The position numbers were made by a program, and so were the translations under genes. Positions 18,171 to 26,234 of a stretch of 40,163 nt of DNA are shown piece by piece. Numbering within the stretch: the stretch's first letter is position 1; every line of letters begins with the position of its first letter. The notes beneath the pieces were generated by a model that did no database searches, had not been told where the DNA came from, and saw only the letters and a list, made by a program, of their open reading frames with translations. The stretch covers positions 1 through 40,163 of the IMG/VR virus record IMGVR_UViG_3300033994_001077. One strand, written 5' to 3'. The stretch comes from a virus.

Positions 18171-20016
18171 ATGCTCCACCTGCACAAGCCAGTTCACCAC
18201 TTAAATCTGTGTCGTCTTGATGTTCAATAACTTTACTTAAATCGATTGAATGTAATTTAGAAAACATTCTATTGTATGTTTCTTCGTCACAATCTTCAAA
18301 TGGTGCTTGAATATATGTTCCACCATCATGTGGTAATACTGACAATCCGTTGTAGTAATCTCTATTTTCCCACATCCATTCACCAGCCAATTCCCAATCT
18401 TCAGGTTTTAAACTAATCGTTGCCGATACATTGTGTGAATTTGAACCACTTCTATGACCCGGTTTAACCCATTCTTGTGTTACTTTTTTAACACGTTCCA
18501 AAAGTTGGAAAGGTGACTCGGTTCTTAAAATTGCTCCTTGTGGTGCCTTTTGTGGAACTGAAATAACTGCGGTATCATGTGGACGGAAATATTCATCCTC
18601 AACCAATTCAGGGTGATTATTTTTAAAGAAATCATATATCGACTCATTCTTTCCAACACGAATTCTACGAATGTAATAATCGTTATGCCAAGCGTGAATA
18701 CCCGAAGATGTTCCAAGTGTTAACGATGTTGTTCCGGCAGGTTTTACAGTAGTAGTACGAGCCGATTTATTGATACCGATTAATTCAGCAACTCTTGTAT
18801 TTTCTTCTTTAACAATTTTTGCTGATTCTTTCATATTGTACCCTAATACAACACCAGAACCAATACCCGTCATTGATACACCAATTAATGCATCTTTTTC
18901 TGTTGTACGTTTCCAAACATCTCTTAAATAATGAAAGTCAGTATAACCAGCTTGTAGTGTTCCAATGAACGCCGCAGCTCTAACACGATTATTTAAATCT
19001 TCTTGTGATTCAATGTCTGAAACATTTACCTCACATAAGTTACAGAATTGATTTGGTCTCAATGCAATTTCACAACATGGATTTGTTCCCCAATCTTTAT
19101 CATTTGTTAAATAAATTCCAGGTTCACCAGCTCCCGATGCCTCAACACGTTTCCATAACTCTATGAAGAATTCTTTAGTGATTTTATGTCTAACAAGAAC
19201 AGCCGAATTATTCGCTCTACCACGTTGTGCGTTTTGTTCCCACCATGCACCTGATTTACACGCAATCATTTCATGGTCATCGGCTGAGAATAATGAAATC
19301 AATGCCGCTCTTCTAATACCACCCGCCAATACAGCATCCGCAATATGACAAACCATATCATGAACCTCAATTGGGGTTAGTCTATCACCATCTTCTTTAG
19401 CACTTAACATACCTTGTAATTTGTGAAGACAATCTTTTAATGGTTGAGGGCCCGGAGCTTTACCACCTGATGTTACTAATTGAGCACCTTTTGGCCTAAT
19501 ATCCGAAAAATCAAATTCAGGAGTTGATAATTGTTCTCCAAAGTATGATTTCATCAATACTTTAATTGCATCTGCCCAACCTTCGATTGAATCACCAATT
19601 AAGAATCTTCTTGTTCTATTTGGATTTGGTTTTCTGATTTCAGGTAATTTTTCTACGTGATGTTTTTGTACTGAATACCCAACACCTGTTCCACCTAACA
19701 ATAAAAACATTGACTCAGAAAATGCTGCAAGGTCATCAATTGGTAAGTAAGCACAGTTATAAATTCTATTTGGAGAAATCTCAATTGGTTTACCTCCAAA
19801 TTGCATCGACCTCATTGATGGTAAAACTTTTTTATCATAAACATATTGGTAAACATCTTTAATTTCCTTTTTTAATTTAGGGAATTTTTTAATGTGCATG
19901 TTCATATTTCTTGTCACTAATTCGTCCCAAGTTTCTCTTCTCTGTAATTCGGGAACATATTTAGCGTACTTCATGTATACTGTTAAATCCGATAATATTT
20001 TTTGCGATTCGTCCAT
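18157..20016 (-). CDS. nrdJ: Class II (adenosylcobalamin-dependent) ribonucleotide reductase
   Basis: 619 aa. It reduces ribonucleotides to deoxynucleotides for phage DNA synthesis, using a B12-derived radical and no separate R2 subunit. Visible catalytic elements: YNC (Cys88) as one active-site dithiol partner; N312-P-C314-C-E316 with the expected thiyl-radical cysteine and catalytic Glu; FCNLC (Cys325) as the second dithiol partner; and a C-terminal C611-x4-C616 shuttle pair in CAGGAC. These fit the monomeric Lactobacillus leichmannii-type reductase, although this one is shorter than that (about 740 aa). It follows the helicase gene in the replication block. No intein or frameshift is seen. 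It would need cobalamin in the host. Confidence 0.9.
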   Translation of the reverse strand: MDESQKILSDLTVYMKYAKYVPELQRRETWDELVTRNMNMHIKKFPKLKKEIKDVYQYVYDKKVLPSMRSMQFGGKPIEISPNRIYNCAYLPIDDLAAFSESMFLLLGGTGVGYSVQKHHVEKLPEIRKPNPNRTRRFLIGDSIEGWADAIKVLMKSYFGEQLSTPEFDFSDIRPKGAQLVTSGGKAPGPQPLKDCLHKLQGMLSAKEDGDRLTPIEVHDMVCHIADAVLAGGIRRAALISLFSADDHEMIACKSGAWWEQNAQRGRANNSAVLVRHKITKEFFIELWKRVEASGAGEPGIYLTNDKDWGTNPCCEIALRPNQFCNLCEVNVSDIESQEDLNNRVRAAAFIGTLQAGYTDFHYLRDVWKRTTEKDALIGVSMTGIGSGVVLGYNMKESAKIVKEENTRVAELIGINKSARTTTVKPAGTTSLTLGTSSGIHAWHNDYYIRRIRVGKNESIYDFFKNNHPELVEDEYFRPHDTAVISVPQKAPQGAILRTESPFQLLERVKKVTQEWVKPGHRSGSNSHNVSATISLKPEDWELAGEWMWENRDYYNGLSVLPHDGGTYIQAPFEDCDEETYNRMFSKLHSIDLSKVIEHQDDTDLSGELACAGGACEIK

Positions 20017-20057
20017 ACTAATTAATTGTATTTTTGTTTTTTTATTTTACTTTTTTT

Positions 20058-21437
20058 TTAATTTTCACGATTCAAGACCTTTTGTCTTTTCATAAACGCA
20101 TCTTTAGCTCGTGTAGCATTGTCTTTTTGAACATCTTCTTTATGACCAAGTAATGTACTTTGAGATTCTGTATTAATAATTAAATATCTATTATCAAAAG
20201 TACAGTTCTGCCAAATTACACCATCTTGACCAATTCTAGACTTTAATAAAGTCATGGTTGCCAAGTTATGTTCCTTTTGTTCTAAAGTTTTACCAACCGA
20301 TAAAACAACGTGACCAATTTGAGCCTTCTTAATTGAACCGCCCATTTGGTCAGTAGTAACAACTTCCGATGATATCGAATCCCTGTTACCTTGAGTTGCC
20401 GTCCATATGGCGATATCAAACTCACTTGTCATCGATTCAAGACTTCTCATAATAGAACCCTCACCTTTCCATTCATCACCATTTACTGACCTTTCAGGTG
20501 TTATACAATCAACATAGTCAATAACTAAAAGGTCAATCTTTTTACCGTCAGAAATGTGTTTTCTAATTCTTGTTTTGATTTCAGAAATAGTAACAGAATC
20601 ACTTGGTAATTTTACAATACTCAAAGAACCGGAACATCTAGACCTAACCTCTTCAACTTTTTGCTTTACTTCATCTTTGTTGTTTGGTTGTTCATCTGGT
20701 TCAATACCCGTCCAAATTGTATAATGTTTCCTTTTAATGTTTGATGGATTGTCTTCAAAAAATATTTGAACCACATTGAAATCGTAGTTATATGCGGTAT
20801 TTGAAAAAAGTGTAAGTAATGTTGTTTTACCTGTACCTGTTGGTGCTAAAACAACACCTAACTCACCTCTTCCTAATCCTCCTTTTAACATACCATCCAA
20901 TCCATCAATTCCGGTTGGTATTGGGTGTCTATTATCCTTCTCTAATACCTCATCAATATTATGAAATACATCCATAGATTCTTCGGGTGGTAATCCAACT
21001 TGCATTGCTTTCTGAATAATACCTTCAATGTTACTATATTCCTGAAATGAGCCGTTGTCAATAATCTGATTTACCCTTTTTAACTCCTTTTTTAAATTTT
21101 GTTGTTTACAAAAATTTAAAGCCTCATCCTTTACGAGAGACGAATCTTGTGTGTTGTCCTTAATACCTGATATGGTATCCAAATGTATTCTTGCGTTTTC
21201 TTGCGATTTTAACTCCAATACAATTTGTTGAGATAATGTATCATAATTAGGTATTTTACTATATTTGATAAAATGCTCCTTAATGTTCTGAATAATAAAT
21301 CTAAAGGAATTGTTATCAAAGTACTTGCTATCGATTACATCAATAATTTGCTCGCCATATTTTTTGTCTTCAATAATTGATTTAATTAAGGCTTGCTGGA
21401 ATGATGCTCCGAGGAATCCAAAGTTCTTTTCTGTCAT
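20058..21437 (-). CDS. gp41: DnaB-type replicative helicase, T4 gp41-like
   Basis: 459 aa, the length of T4 gp41. It unwinds the replication fork 5'-3' on the lagging strand. The N-terminal helical part (to about residue 165) is followed by a RecA-type motor: Walker A APTGTGKTT (Lys204), FFED with catalytic Glu228, Walker B LLVIDYVD (Asp307), the sensor TATQGNR (Gln349), and an Arg-containing LLKSRIGQDG near 397-406. The canonical first Gly of Walker A is Ala, as is common in this family. It lies between the 147-aa gene and the reductase gene. The ATG follows an A-rich leader without a Shine-Dalgarno sequence. No separate primase is seen in the window. Confidence 0.93.
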   Translation of the reverse strand: MTEKNFGFLGASFQQALIKSIIEDKKYGEQIIDVIDSKYFDNNSFRFIIQNIKEHFIKYSKIPNYDTLSQQIVLELKSQENARIHLDTISGIKDNTQDSSLVKDEALNFCKQQNLKKELKRVNQIIDNGSFQEYSNIEGIIQKAMQVGLPPEESMDVFHNIDEVLEKDNRHPIPTGIDGLDGMLKGGLGRGELGVVLAPTGTGKTTLLTLFSNTAYNYDFNVVQIFFEDNPSNIKRKHYTIWTGIEPDEQPNNKDEVKQKVEEVRSRCSGSLSIVKLPSDSVTISEIKTRIRKHISDGKKIDLLVIDYVDCITPERSVNGDEWKGEGSIMRSLESMTSEFDIAIWTATQGNRDSISSEVVTTDQMGGSIKKAQIGHVVLSVGKTLEQKEHNLATMTLLKSRIGQDGVIWQNCTFDNRYLIINTESQSTLLGHKEDVQKDNATRAKDAFMKRQKVLNREN

Positions 21438-21449
21438 GTTGTCTTTTTT

Positions 21450-21893
21450 TTATAGTTGGTAATTTAAATAAGTTGTTTCCAATTCCTCAGCAGATAAAAT
21501 AGCAGTTAAATCTGATAGATATCTCTTCAGGCTTGGGCGAATGTCCACCGTATATCTTACTTTTGGGTGAAAGATATTAGAAGGGAACATTCTTTGAATA
21601 AATACATCCTCTCCTAGTTTTAATACTAGTAAAAAATATTCTTTTTCATCATTTTCCGCAGGTTCCACATCCTTCAAACCGTAAAAATAATCTTGATTTT
21701 CGTTCATATAATCCAAAGTTTTTGATTTCAAATCATGTGAGATTTCTTCACAAATATCTTTTAAATATTCATGTAAGTCCATCGAGCGTCTGGCTTGTGG
21801 GTTATGTTCTCTCACGTTAAAAAATCTTTGGCAAACGATGTTTTTACCTAAAGTTAATAGAAATTCGAATTTGATTGCGTCTTGATTAGTCAT
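21450..21893 (-). CDS. 147-aa replication-block protein with internal duplication
   Basis: Function unknown. Two halves repeat a motif: residues about 8-50 (FLLTLGKNIVCQRFF, then RRSMDLHEYLKDICEEI) and about 86-133 (LLVLKLGEDVFIQRMF, then RYTVDIRPSLKRYLSDL). Both share LG-x-x-[IV]-x-x-QR-x-F, followed by a segment ending in a helix. The gene overlaps the 5' nuclease start-to-stop region by 8 bases and precedes the helicase by 12 bases, so it is probably made together with them. Small proteins at this place in T4-like phages can be helicase loaders or replication accessories, but nothing in the sequence proves that here. Confidence 0.62.
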   Translation of the reverse strand: MTNQDAIKFEFLLTLGKNIVCQRFFNVREHNPQARRSMDLHEYLKDICEEISHDLKSKTLDYMNENQDYFYGLKDVEPAENDEKEYFLLVLKLGEDVFIQRMFPSNIFHPKVRYTVDIRPSLKRYLSDLTAILSAEELETTYLNYQL

Positions 21894-22902
21894 TGTCTTT
21901 TATTTTGATTAATTTTTTATTTTTTTCTTTTCTGGTTAGTCTTAAAAATGGATTTAGAAAGTTAATCCATGCGTCATCGGATTTTGGTAGAAGAAGAAAT
22001 ATTCCATCTTCCATCATCATCTTCATTGTGTTCTTATATGAACGACCTTCCGGGTCCATTATATCGTTCATGAGGGACTTTATTGAGGTTATCGACTCTT
22101 CGGTTAGGAAAGGTTCGTCAAGACTTACAATACGTTTATTTACGTTATAAAACTCCTCACCTAATACTCCGTGTTTTGTTACCCCTGTAATTAGATTCTT
22201 TATTAAATTGTTATGTTGGTCTTGTTCAAATAGAGTGTTGAATTTTTCTATCAGATTTTCAAGTGTTAATGGTTGGGTTTTGATTTCAGGAACTAATGTT
22301 ATTAATCTCCTAACACCCAAATTTTTTATACCCGCAATATTATCTGACGGGTCACCACACATCATTTTAACCAATTTAATATTTTGTATTAGAATCTCCT
22401 CATGGTCATAAACAAACATATCATTTAATTGATATATTCTATTATGTGAAGGATTAAATAATTGAGTTCTTTCTGAAACAAGTTGGGTTAAATCACCATC
22501 CGATGAATAAATTAAAATTTCCTCATTTGACTTTTGTGAATAATATGCAATACAGTCGTCTGTTTCACAAAATTCATATTCACCTTGTCTAACAAATAAT
22601 TCTTCAAGATATTGTTTAACCCTATTTCTTTGATTACTATATGAACCCATTTCTTCTTCGGTTCTAATTCTACTTTTCCTATTTTCTTTATAATGATGGT
22701 AGAATTTTTTCCTAGAAGCGGAACCTTGTTCTCCGTCCCAAAAGACAACGACTTTATCTAACCGATGAATGTCAATTAATCTTCTTAGTGTGTTGATGAA
22801 GTGATACTGAGCCCCTATATGGTTACCCTTATAGAAGTGGTTTTTTAATCCAAAAAACCCGATAGTTAATAAGTTGTCACCATCAACAAGTAGTACGGAC
22901 AT
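21886..22902 (-). CDS. rnh: 5'-3' exonuclease / RNase H (FEN family), T4 Rnh-like
   Basis: 338 aa, near the length of T4 RNase H (305 aa). It removes RNA primers and flaps during lagging-strand synthesis. Metal-binding acidic residues of the FEN family are in place: VDGDN (Asp7, Asp9), FWDGE (Asp56, Glu58), ETDD (113-116), SSDGD (Asp135, Asp137) and GDPSDN (Asp184, Asp187), followed by a helix-hairpin-helix-like GIKNLG (191-196). A basic arch region lies at residues 64-79. The C-terminus is Lys-rich. It is next to the recombinase and overlaps the 147-aa gene, consistent with a replication operon. Confidence 0.9.
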   Translation of the reverse strand: MSVLLVDGDNLLTIGFFGLKNHFYKGNHIGAQYHFINTLRRLIDIHRLDKVVVFWDGEQGSASRKKFYHHYKENRKSRIRTEEEMGSYSNQRNRVKQYLEELFVRQGEYEFCETDDCIAYYSQKSNEEILIYSSDGDLTQLVSERTQLFNPSHNRIYQLNDMFVYDHEEILIQNIKLVKMMCGDPSDNIAGIKNLGVRRLITLVPEIKTQPLTLENLIEKFNTLFEQDQHNNLIKNLITGVTKHGVLGEEFYNVNKRIVSLDEPFLTEESITSIKSLMNDIMDPEGRSYKNTMKMMMEDGIFLLLPKSDDAWINFLNPFLRLTRKEKNKKLIKIKDND

Positions 22903-22931
22903 TTAATTTTTTTTGTTTATAGGTTGAAAAA

Positions 22932-23915
22932 TTACTCACCAATTGAATCTTCTGTTTCTTCTTCTAAAACGATTTCACCCGTTCCTGAAAGAATTGCGTT
23001 CCAATATTGTGAATATTGTTTTTTGTAGTCTTCTAAAGCTTCTTTTGTATCATCAATATATCCTTGAGGGACTGCAATGATTTTACCATCTTTAAATTGA
23101 ATTCCATTTACGTGGTTTTTCAAAATAGAAATTTTGGTTCTGATTGCGTATGATACTGTTCTTCCACCTTTAGTTGCTGTGATATGATTAATACCAGCCT
23201 TCTTTTGGTTTCCAAATAAGAATACCAATGAAGATGCTAACCATAATGCTTCACCACCTTTTGCTTTGATTTCGGGTTGTCCAAATGGATTATCCGGTAA
23301 ATCTACCCATGGTTGGTTGATTACAATCATTGTGTTGTAATATGGGTAATCTTCTTTTTTAGATTTTGAAATCCTTGAGTGGATTCCCATTCCAATTTTG
23401 TCAGATAATGTGGATGCATTATGCATTTTACCACCTTTACCTTCAAATGTCATTTTACATGGTACTGAACCAACTGAATCCCAACAAAATAAAATTGAGT
23501 GTGGAATTTCACCTTTTTCCTGAGCATCTAAAATATCATTAATAAAATCCGTTGCTTGTTCAATGTAGTCAAAACTATCGTTGAAGATGAAGTCACCCTC
23601 CCATTCACCATCTGAATTTTTGGTTGCTTTTAATCCTAATTCTACCGCATGTTCCCAACTCCATTTTTTTTCTGTGATAATAAAAACAGGTAAATCACCT
23701 CTTTTTTGTGCATCTGCCGCCGCTAAAATCATCGCGGTTGTTTTAGATGAATTACTATGTCCTAAGAACATATTAATACCACCCATAACAGGACCCGGTA
23801 ATCCACAAGCGTTTAAAAATGCGTCACCAGCAAAATAAAAGTTAGTTTCTTTATATTTTGTTTTCGTGGAGAACTTCTCTTTAAAGTTAAACTCCTTTTT
23901 TGCTATTTTTGCCAT
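22932..23915 (-). CDS. uvsX: RecA-family recombinase, T4 UvsX-like
   Basis: 327 aa. It forms filaments on ssDNA and drives strand exchange and recombination-dependent replication. The Walker A is GHSNSSKTT (residues 52-60, Lys58); the usual Gly before Lys is Ser, and T4 UvsX also deviates here. Glu82 in FIITEKK fits the catalytic Glu, Walker B is ILFCWD (Asp146), and VINQPWVD carries the conserved Gln of the L2-side motif. The C-terminus is strongly acidic (EIVLEEETEDS). It opens the replication operon directly after the terminator of the SSB gene. Start: ATG at 23915, no Shine-Dalgarno sequence. Confidence 0.92.
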   Translation of the reverse strand: MAKIAKKEFNFKEKFSTKTKYKETNFYFAGDAFLNACGLPGPVMGGINMFLGHSNSSKTTAMILAAADAQKRGDLPVFIITEKKWSWEHAVELGLKATKNSDGEWEGDFIFNDSFDYIEQATDFINDILDAQEKGEIPHSILFCWDSVGSVPCKMTFEGKGGKMHNASTLSDKIGMGIHSRISKSKKEDYPYYNTMIVINQPWVDLPDNPFGQPEIKAKGGEALWLASSLVFLFGNQKKAGINHITATKGGRTVSYAIRTKISILKNHVNGIQFKDGKIIAVPQGYIDDTKEALEDYKKQYSQYWNAILSGTGEIVLEEETEDSIGE

Positions 23916-23940
23916 TGTCTATGTTGTATGTAATTTTGTG

Positions 23941-23989
23941 AATAAAAAATAAGAGCTTGGACACATTGTCCATGTAAGTGTCCAAGCTC
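23941..23989 (-). terminator. Terminator after gp32-like SSB gene
   Basis: A 12-bp perfect inverted repeat (GAGCTTGGACAC / GTGTCCAAGCTC) with a 13-nt loop, followed on the minus strand by TTATTTTTTATT. It sits in the 86-bp gap between the SSB gene and the UvsX gene. The T run is interrupted, so some read-through is possible. Confidence 0.8.
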
Positions 23990-24001
23990 AATTAAAATAA
24001 A

Positions 24002-24856
24002 TTAGAACGGTAAATCGTCATCTACGTCAGCATCGTCCTGTGGGTCGACATCAACAATTGGTTCAGATTTTGAAGTGGATGGTGACATTAAAGTTGTTTC
24101 TTCTGATAGGTTTGAAACATATTTCTTAGTTTCAACATCCCATTTTGGAACTTCACCTTTAGCAATCATTTCAAGATATTCTTCTGGTTTTTTAGAATAA
24201 ACATCAGCCCATGTTAACTCATCATTAATCCATGAATTTACAGTATCATTATCGTTTGATAATGGAGTAATATCTTCAGGAATAATTGATGTAATTGCGG
24301 TGTATTCTTTACCGTTACCCGCTTTGGTTAAACCAAGGGTGATGATTAAATCACGACCTTTTTGAGTATCGGTGATATCACCTTTATTTTTGAACAATGG
24401 GAAGATTTTATCTAAAATACCTTCACCCTTACTATTGTGTTTAAAACGCCAGAACTTAACACCGTCCTGTTCGTTTTCTCTGTCAATAACTTTGACAATA
24501 TAAAATTTACGAGCTCTGTATTGACGAGCCAAAACCTTGTCAGCCTCAACTCCTGTCATCATTAAACCTTCATAAACTTCGTTTAGTGGAGAACGTTTAC
24601 CTTCTTGTTTCGGGTCGTAAAGTTTTACCCATTGACCGTCCACTTGTAATTCGTGGTAGTAAACCTCTTTAAATGGAGAACTACCGTCTGTTGTTGGTAG
24701 AATCCTAATTCTTTTTTCACCACTTCTAGAACCCTTCGGTAATAGTGTAGTAAAATACTTTTTCATTCTATCCTCTTGGGATACCTTGTTACTGTTGCCG
24801 CCTGCGACTTGTTTGTTTTTCTCGTACTGTGCCAGTACTGATTCGAATGTACTCAT
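24002..24856 (-). CDS. gp32: Single-stranded DNA-binding protein, T4 gp32-like
   Basis: 284 aa, close to T4 gp32 (301 aa). It coats ssDNA and coordinates replication and recombination. A basic N-terminal stretch is followed by the OB core (GSRSGEKRIRILP, then FKEVYYHELQVDG, with His68), and the end is an acidic protein-interaction tail, DDADVDDDLPF. Unlike T4 gp32, which holds zinc with one His and three Cys, this protein contains no cysteine at all, so the zinc site is absent. The gene stands alone between two terminators with its own promoter candidate, a layout that fits strong separate expression. Confidence 0.87.
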   Translation of the reverse strand: MSTFESVLAQYEKNKQVAGGNSNKVSQEDRMKKYFTTLLPKGSRSGEKRIRILPTTDGSSPFKEVYYHELQVDGQWVKLYDPKQEGKRSPLNEVYEGLMMTGVEADKVLARQYRARKFYIVKVIDRENEQDGVKFWRFKHNSKGEGILDKIFPLFKNKGDITDTQKGRDLIITLGLTKAGNGKEYTAITSIIPEDITPLSNDNDTVNSWINDELTWADVYSKKPEEYLEMIAKGEVPKWDVETKKYVSNLSEETTLMSPSTSKSEPIVDVDPQDDADVDDDLPF

Positions 24857-24879
24857 TTTTTTTTAAATTTAATTGTTTA

Positions 24880-24907
24880 GAAATATATCTATGTAAAGTA
24901 TAAACAA
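24880..24907 (-). promoter_or_regulatory. Candidate promoter for the gp32-like gene, Bacteroidota-type
   Basis: On the minus strand TTG (24907-24905) is followed after 17 nt by TATATTTC, close to the Bacteroidota -7 consensus TAnnTTTG; the usual spacing is about 19. It overlaps the T tract of the upstream terminator and would give a leader of roughly 15-20 nt. It is the only plausible place for a promoter between that terminator and the ATG. Confidence 0.35.
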
Positions 24908-24934
24908 AAAAAGTCAGATTACAAAACCTGACTT
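24905..24934 (-). terminator. Terminator upstream of the gp32-like gene
   Basis: Minus-strand AAGTCAG-GTTTTGTAAT-CTGACTT is a 7-bp stem followed by a run of eight T. On the plus strand a T-rich tract also follows, so it may work both ways. It ends the transcript of the Dps-like and coiled-coil genes. Confidence 0.75.
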
Positions 24935-25007
24935 CATTTTTTTTCAAATATTTTTTATTAACCTGTATTTTAGAGGTTAAATAACACCATGTGTTTTGGT
25001 TGGTGTC

Positions 25008-25379
25008 TTACTCTAATGTTAAAAGATACTTTAATTTTTGGAATAAACCTAACATTTCATCTCGAATGTTTAATAAATTTGTATCAACGGGGTCTAACTC
25101 TTCCGTAAAACCAATAAAAGATTGACATATAGTTTCAACCATTTCAAGAGGTTTCAATTCAGATAAGTTAAATAGTTCAATGGTTTTGGTTTCTTCATCT
25201 AATGAGAACCTACCGTATTTACCCATTGATTGCTCAACAAATGAATCCATTAAATCTTCCAATTCATCTCTAGTTTTAGCAAAACCGTTATGTCTAGCAT
25301 ATCCTTTTGTCTGCCAATGAAATATCTTCAATTGGGCGTGAATACCTAATAATAGATTTACTTTAGAATTTAAATTCAT
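25008..25379 (-). CDS. Dps/ferritin-like small helical protein (DUF5856-type)
   Basis: 123 aa, probably all-helical. The N-terminal part LLLGIHAQLKIFHWQTKGYA, then HNGFAKTRDELEDLMDSFVE, has the spacing of the Dps-type ferritin-like helix (HW..KG..H......L..L.D), with candidate metal ligands His21, His30, Glu/Asp in DELEDLMD. I recall such phage proteins as DUF5856, but the match is from memory. Full Dps proteins are about 160 aa, so this is shorter. A role in protecting or packing DNA or in handling iron is possible, not shown. It overlaps the upstream coiled-coil gene by 17 bases and is followed by the terminator before the SSB gene. Confidence 0.6.
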   Translation of the reverse strand: MNLNSKVNLLLGIHAQLKIFHWQTKGYARHNGFAKTRDELEDLMDSFVEQSMGKYGRFSLDEETKTIELFNLSELKPLEMVETICQSFIGFTEELDPVDTNLLNIRDEMLGLFQKLKYLLTLE

Positions 25380-26010
25380 CTTCTTGTTGTTCAGGGTTAA
25401 AACTGTTTTTTATTATATCTTTTGAATAATCATCAACATCTTGTTTTGTTAAAACATAATCATTTTTACCTGATATTCTCATCTCACCTTGTTTTTGATT
25501 AAAAAACTCTTGTGGATTTTGATTAAATGGATATGAATCTAAAGAACGCAATTCAAGTTTTTCTTCTGGTGTTTTTTCTTTCATTAAATCAATTTTTGTT
25601 CCAAGTTGGTCAATTCTATCCATAACAGAATCCATTTGAGACAATTTTTGTTCCAAATCTGTTAATTTAGTAAATACACTATCCATTTTTTCGGATACTC
25701 CTAAATTTTCAGATTTACTATCATCGACATCTTTCTTAATTGATTTAGTCATGTTAACTAAATCCGTGATGTCAATTTCTTCGGTATTATCTTCTACAGG
25801 TGCTCCCATATCTGCCGGTGGTGCTCCCGCATCTACAGGTGCTCCCATATCTGCCGGTGGTGCTCCCGCATCTACAGGTGCTCCCATATCTGCCGGTGGT
25901 AATCCAGCATCCATTGTTGCGTCTTGTTCGTTTAGTAGATTTTTGGCATACTTGTTAATCTCTCTAAATCTTGCAACTTCTTCTAATAATTTCTTTTCTA
26001 TTTGGTTCAT
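25363..26010 (-). CDS. Coiled-coil protein with 13-aa Pro/Ala repeats
   Basis: 215 aa, function unknown. Residues 1-27 form a charged helix (MNQIEKKLLEEVARFREINK). Three copies of a 13-aa repeat of the form DAGAPPADMGAPV follow (about residues 34-72), encoded by a 39-bp tandem repeat. After an acidic stretch comes a heptad-like region (residues about 100-150: LTDLEQKLSQMDSVMDRIDQ), likely a coiled coil. The C-terminus has a conserved-looking FNQNPQEFFNQKQGEMRISG followed by a DEFKF end. The start codon lies 4 nt from the stop of the 68-aa gene, so they are co-transcribed. A scaffold or virion-internal role is possible. Confidence 0.6.
   Translation of the reverse strand: MNQIEKKLLEEVARFREINKYAKNLLNEQDATMDAGLPPADMGAPVDAGAPPADMGAPVDAGAPPADMGAPVEDNTEEIDITDLVNMTKSIKKDVDDSKSENLGVSEKMDSVFTKLTDLEQKLSQMDSVMDRIDQLGTKIDLMKEKTPEEKLELRSLDSYPFNQNPQEFFNQKQGEMRISGKNDYVLTKQDVDDYSKDIIKNSFNPEQQEDEFKF
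25793..25909 (-). repeat. 39-bp tandem repeat, three copies
   Basis: The unit is 39 bp, starting at 25793, 25832 and 25871. The first two copies are identical and the third differs in its last ten bases. It encodes a 13-aa Pro/Ala/Asp-rich unit within the 215-aa protein, in frame. Confidence 0.9.
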
Positions 26011-26014
26011 GATA

Positions 26015-26221
26015 TTAATCTTGTAATAATTGTCTACCGTCTTCGGTAATGACTTTTTTATTTATTCTTTCTACAATACCGTCTTTTGCTCTAATAATAT
26101 AACATTCTCCGGTTTGGCTATCACATTCTTGTCTTTCCATTCCATCACTTGAAACGGCTTGTACGTTTTTTGGTTTTGAATAATAGTCATTCAAACTATT
26201 ATTAATTTTATCCTTATTCAT
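26015..26221 (-). CDS. 68-aa hypothetical protein with CX6C pair
   Basis: Small soluble protein, unrecognised. It is basic at its N-terminus and carries two cysteines in ECDSQTGECYIIR (C-x6-C), which could form a redox pair or metal site; the rest, KDGIVERINKKVITEDG, reads as beta-rich. Its ATG is preceded by a TATTTAT element at 13 nt. It lies 4 nt from the next gene and 47 nt from the hub gene upstream. It appears real from its compact operon spacing. Confidence 0.55.
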   Translation of the reverse strand: MNKDKINNSLNDYYSKPKNVQAVSSDGMERQECDSQTGECYIIRAKDGIVERINKKVITEDGRQLLQD

Positions 26222-26234
26222 AGTATTTTATTCT

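Noticed and set aside
24961-25000. Weak dyads (AACCT/AGGTT and ACACC/GGTGT) after the Dps-like gene
   Set aside because: Stems of only five base pairs with long loops and no clean T tract; the stronger terminator at 24905-24934 explains the transcript end.
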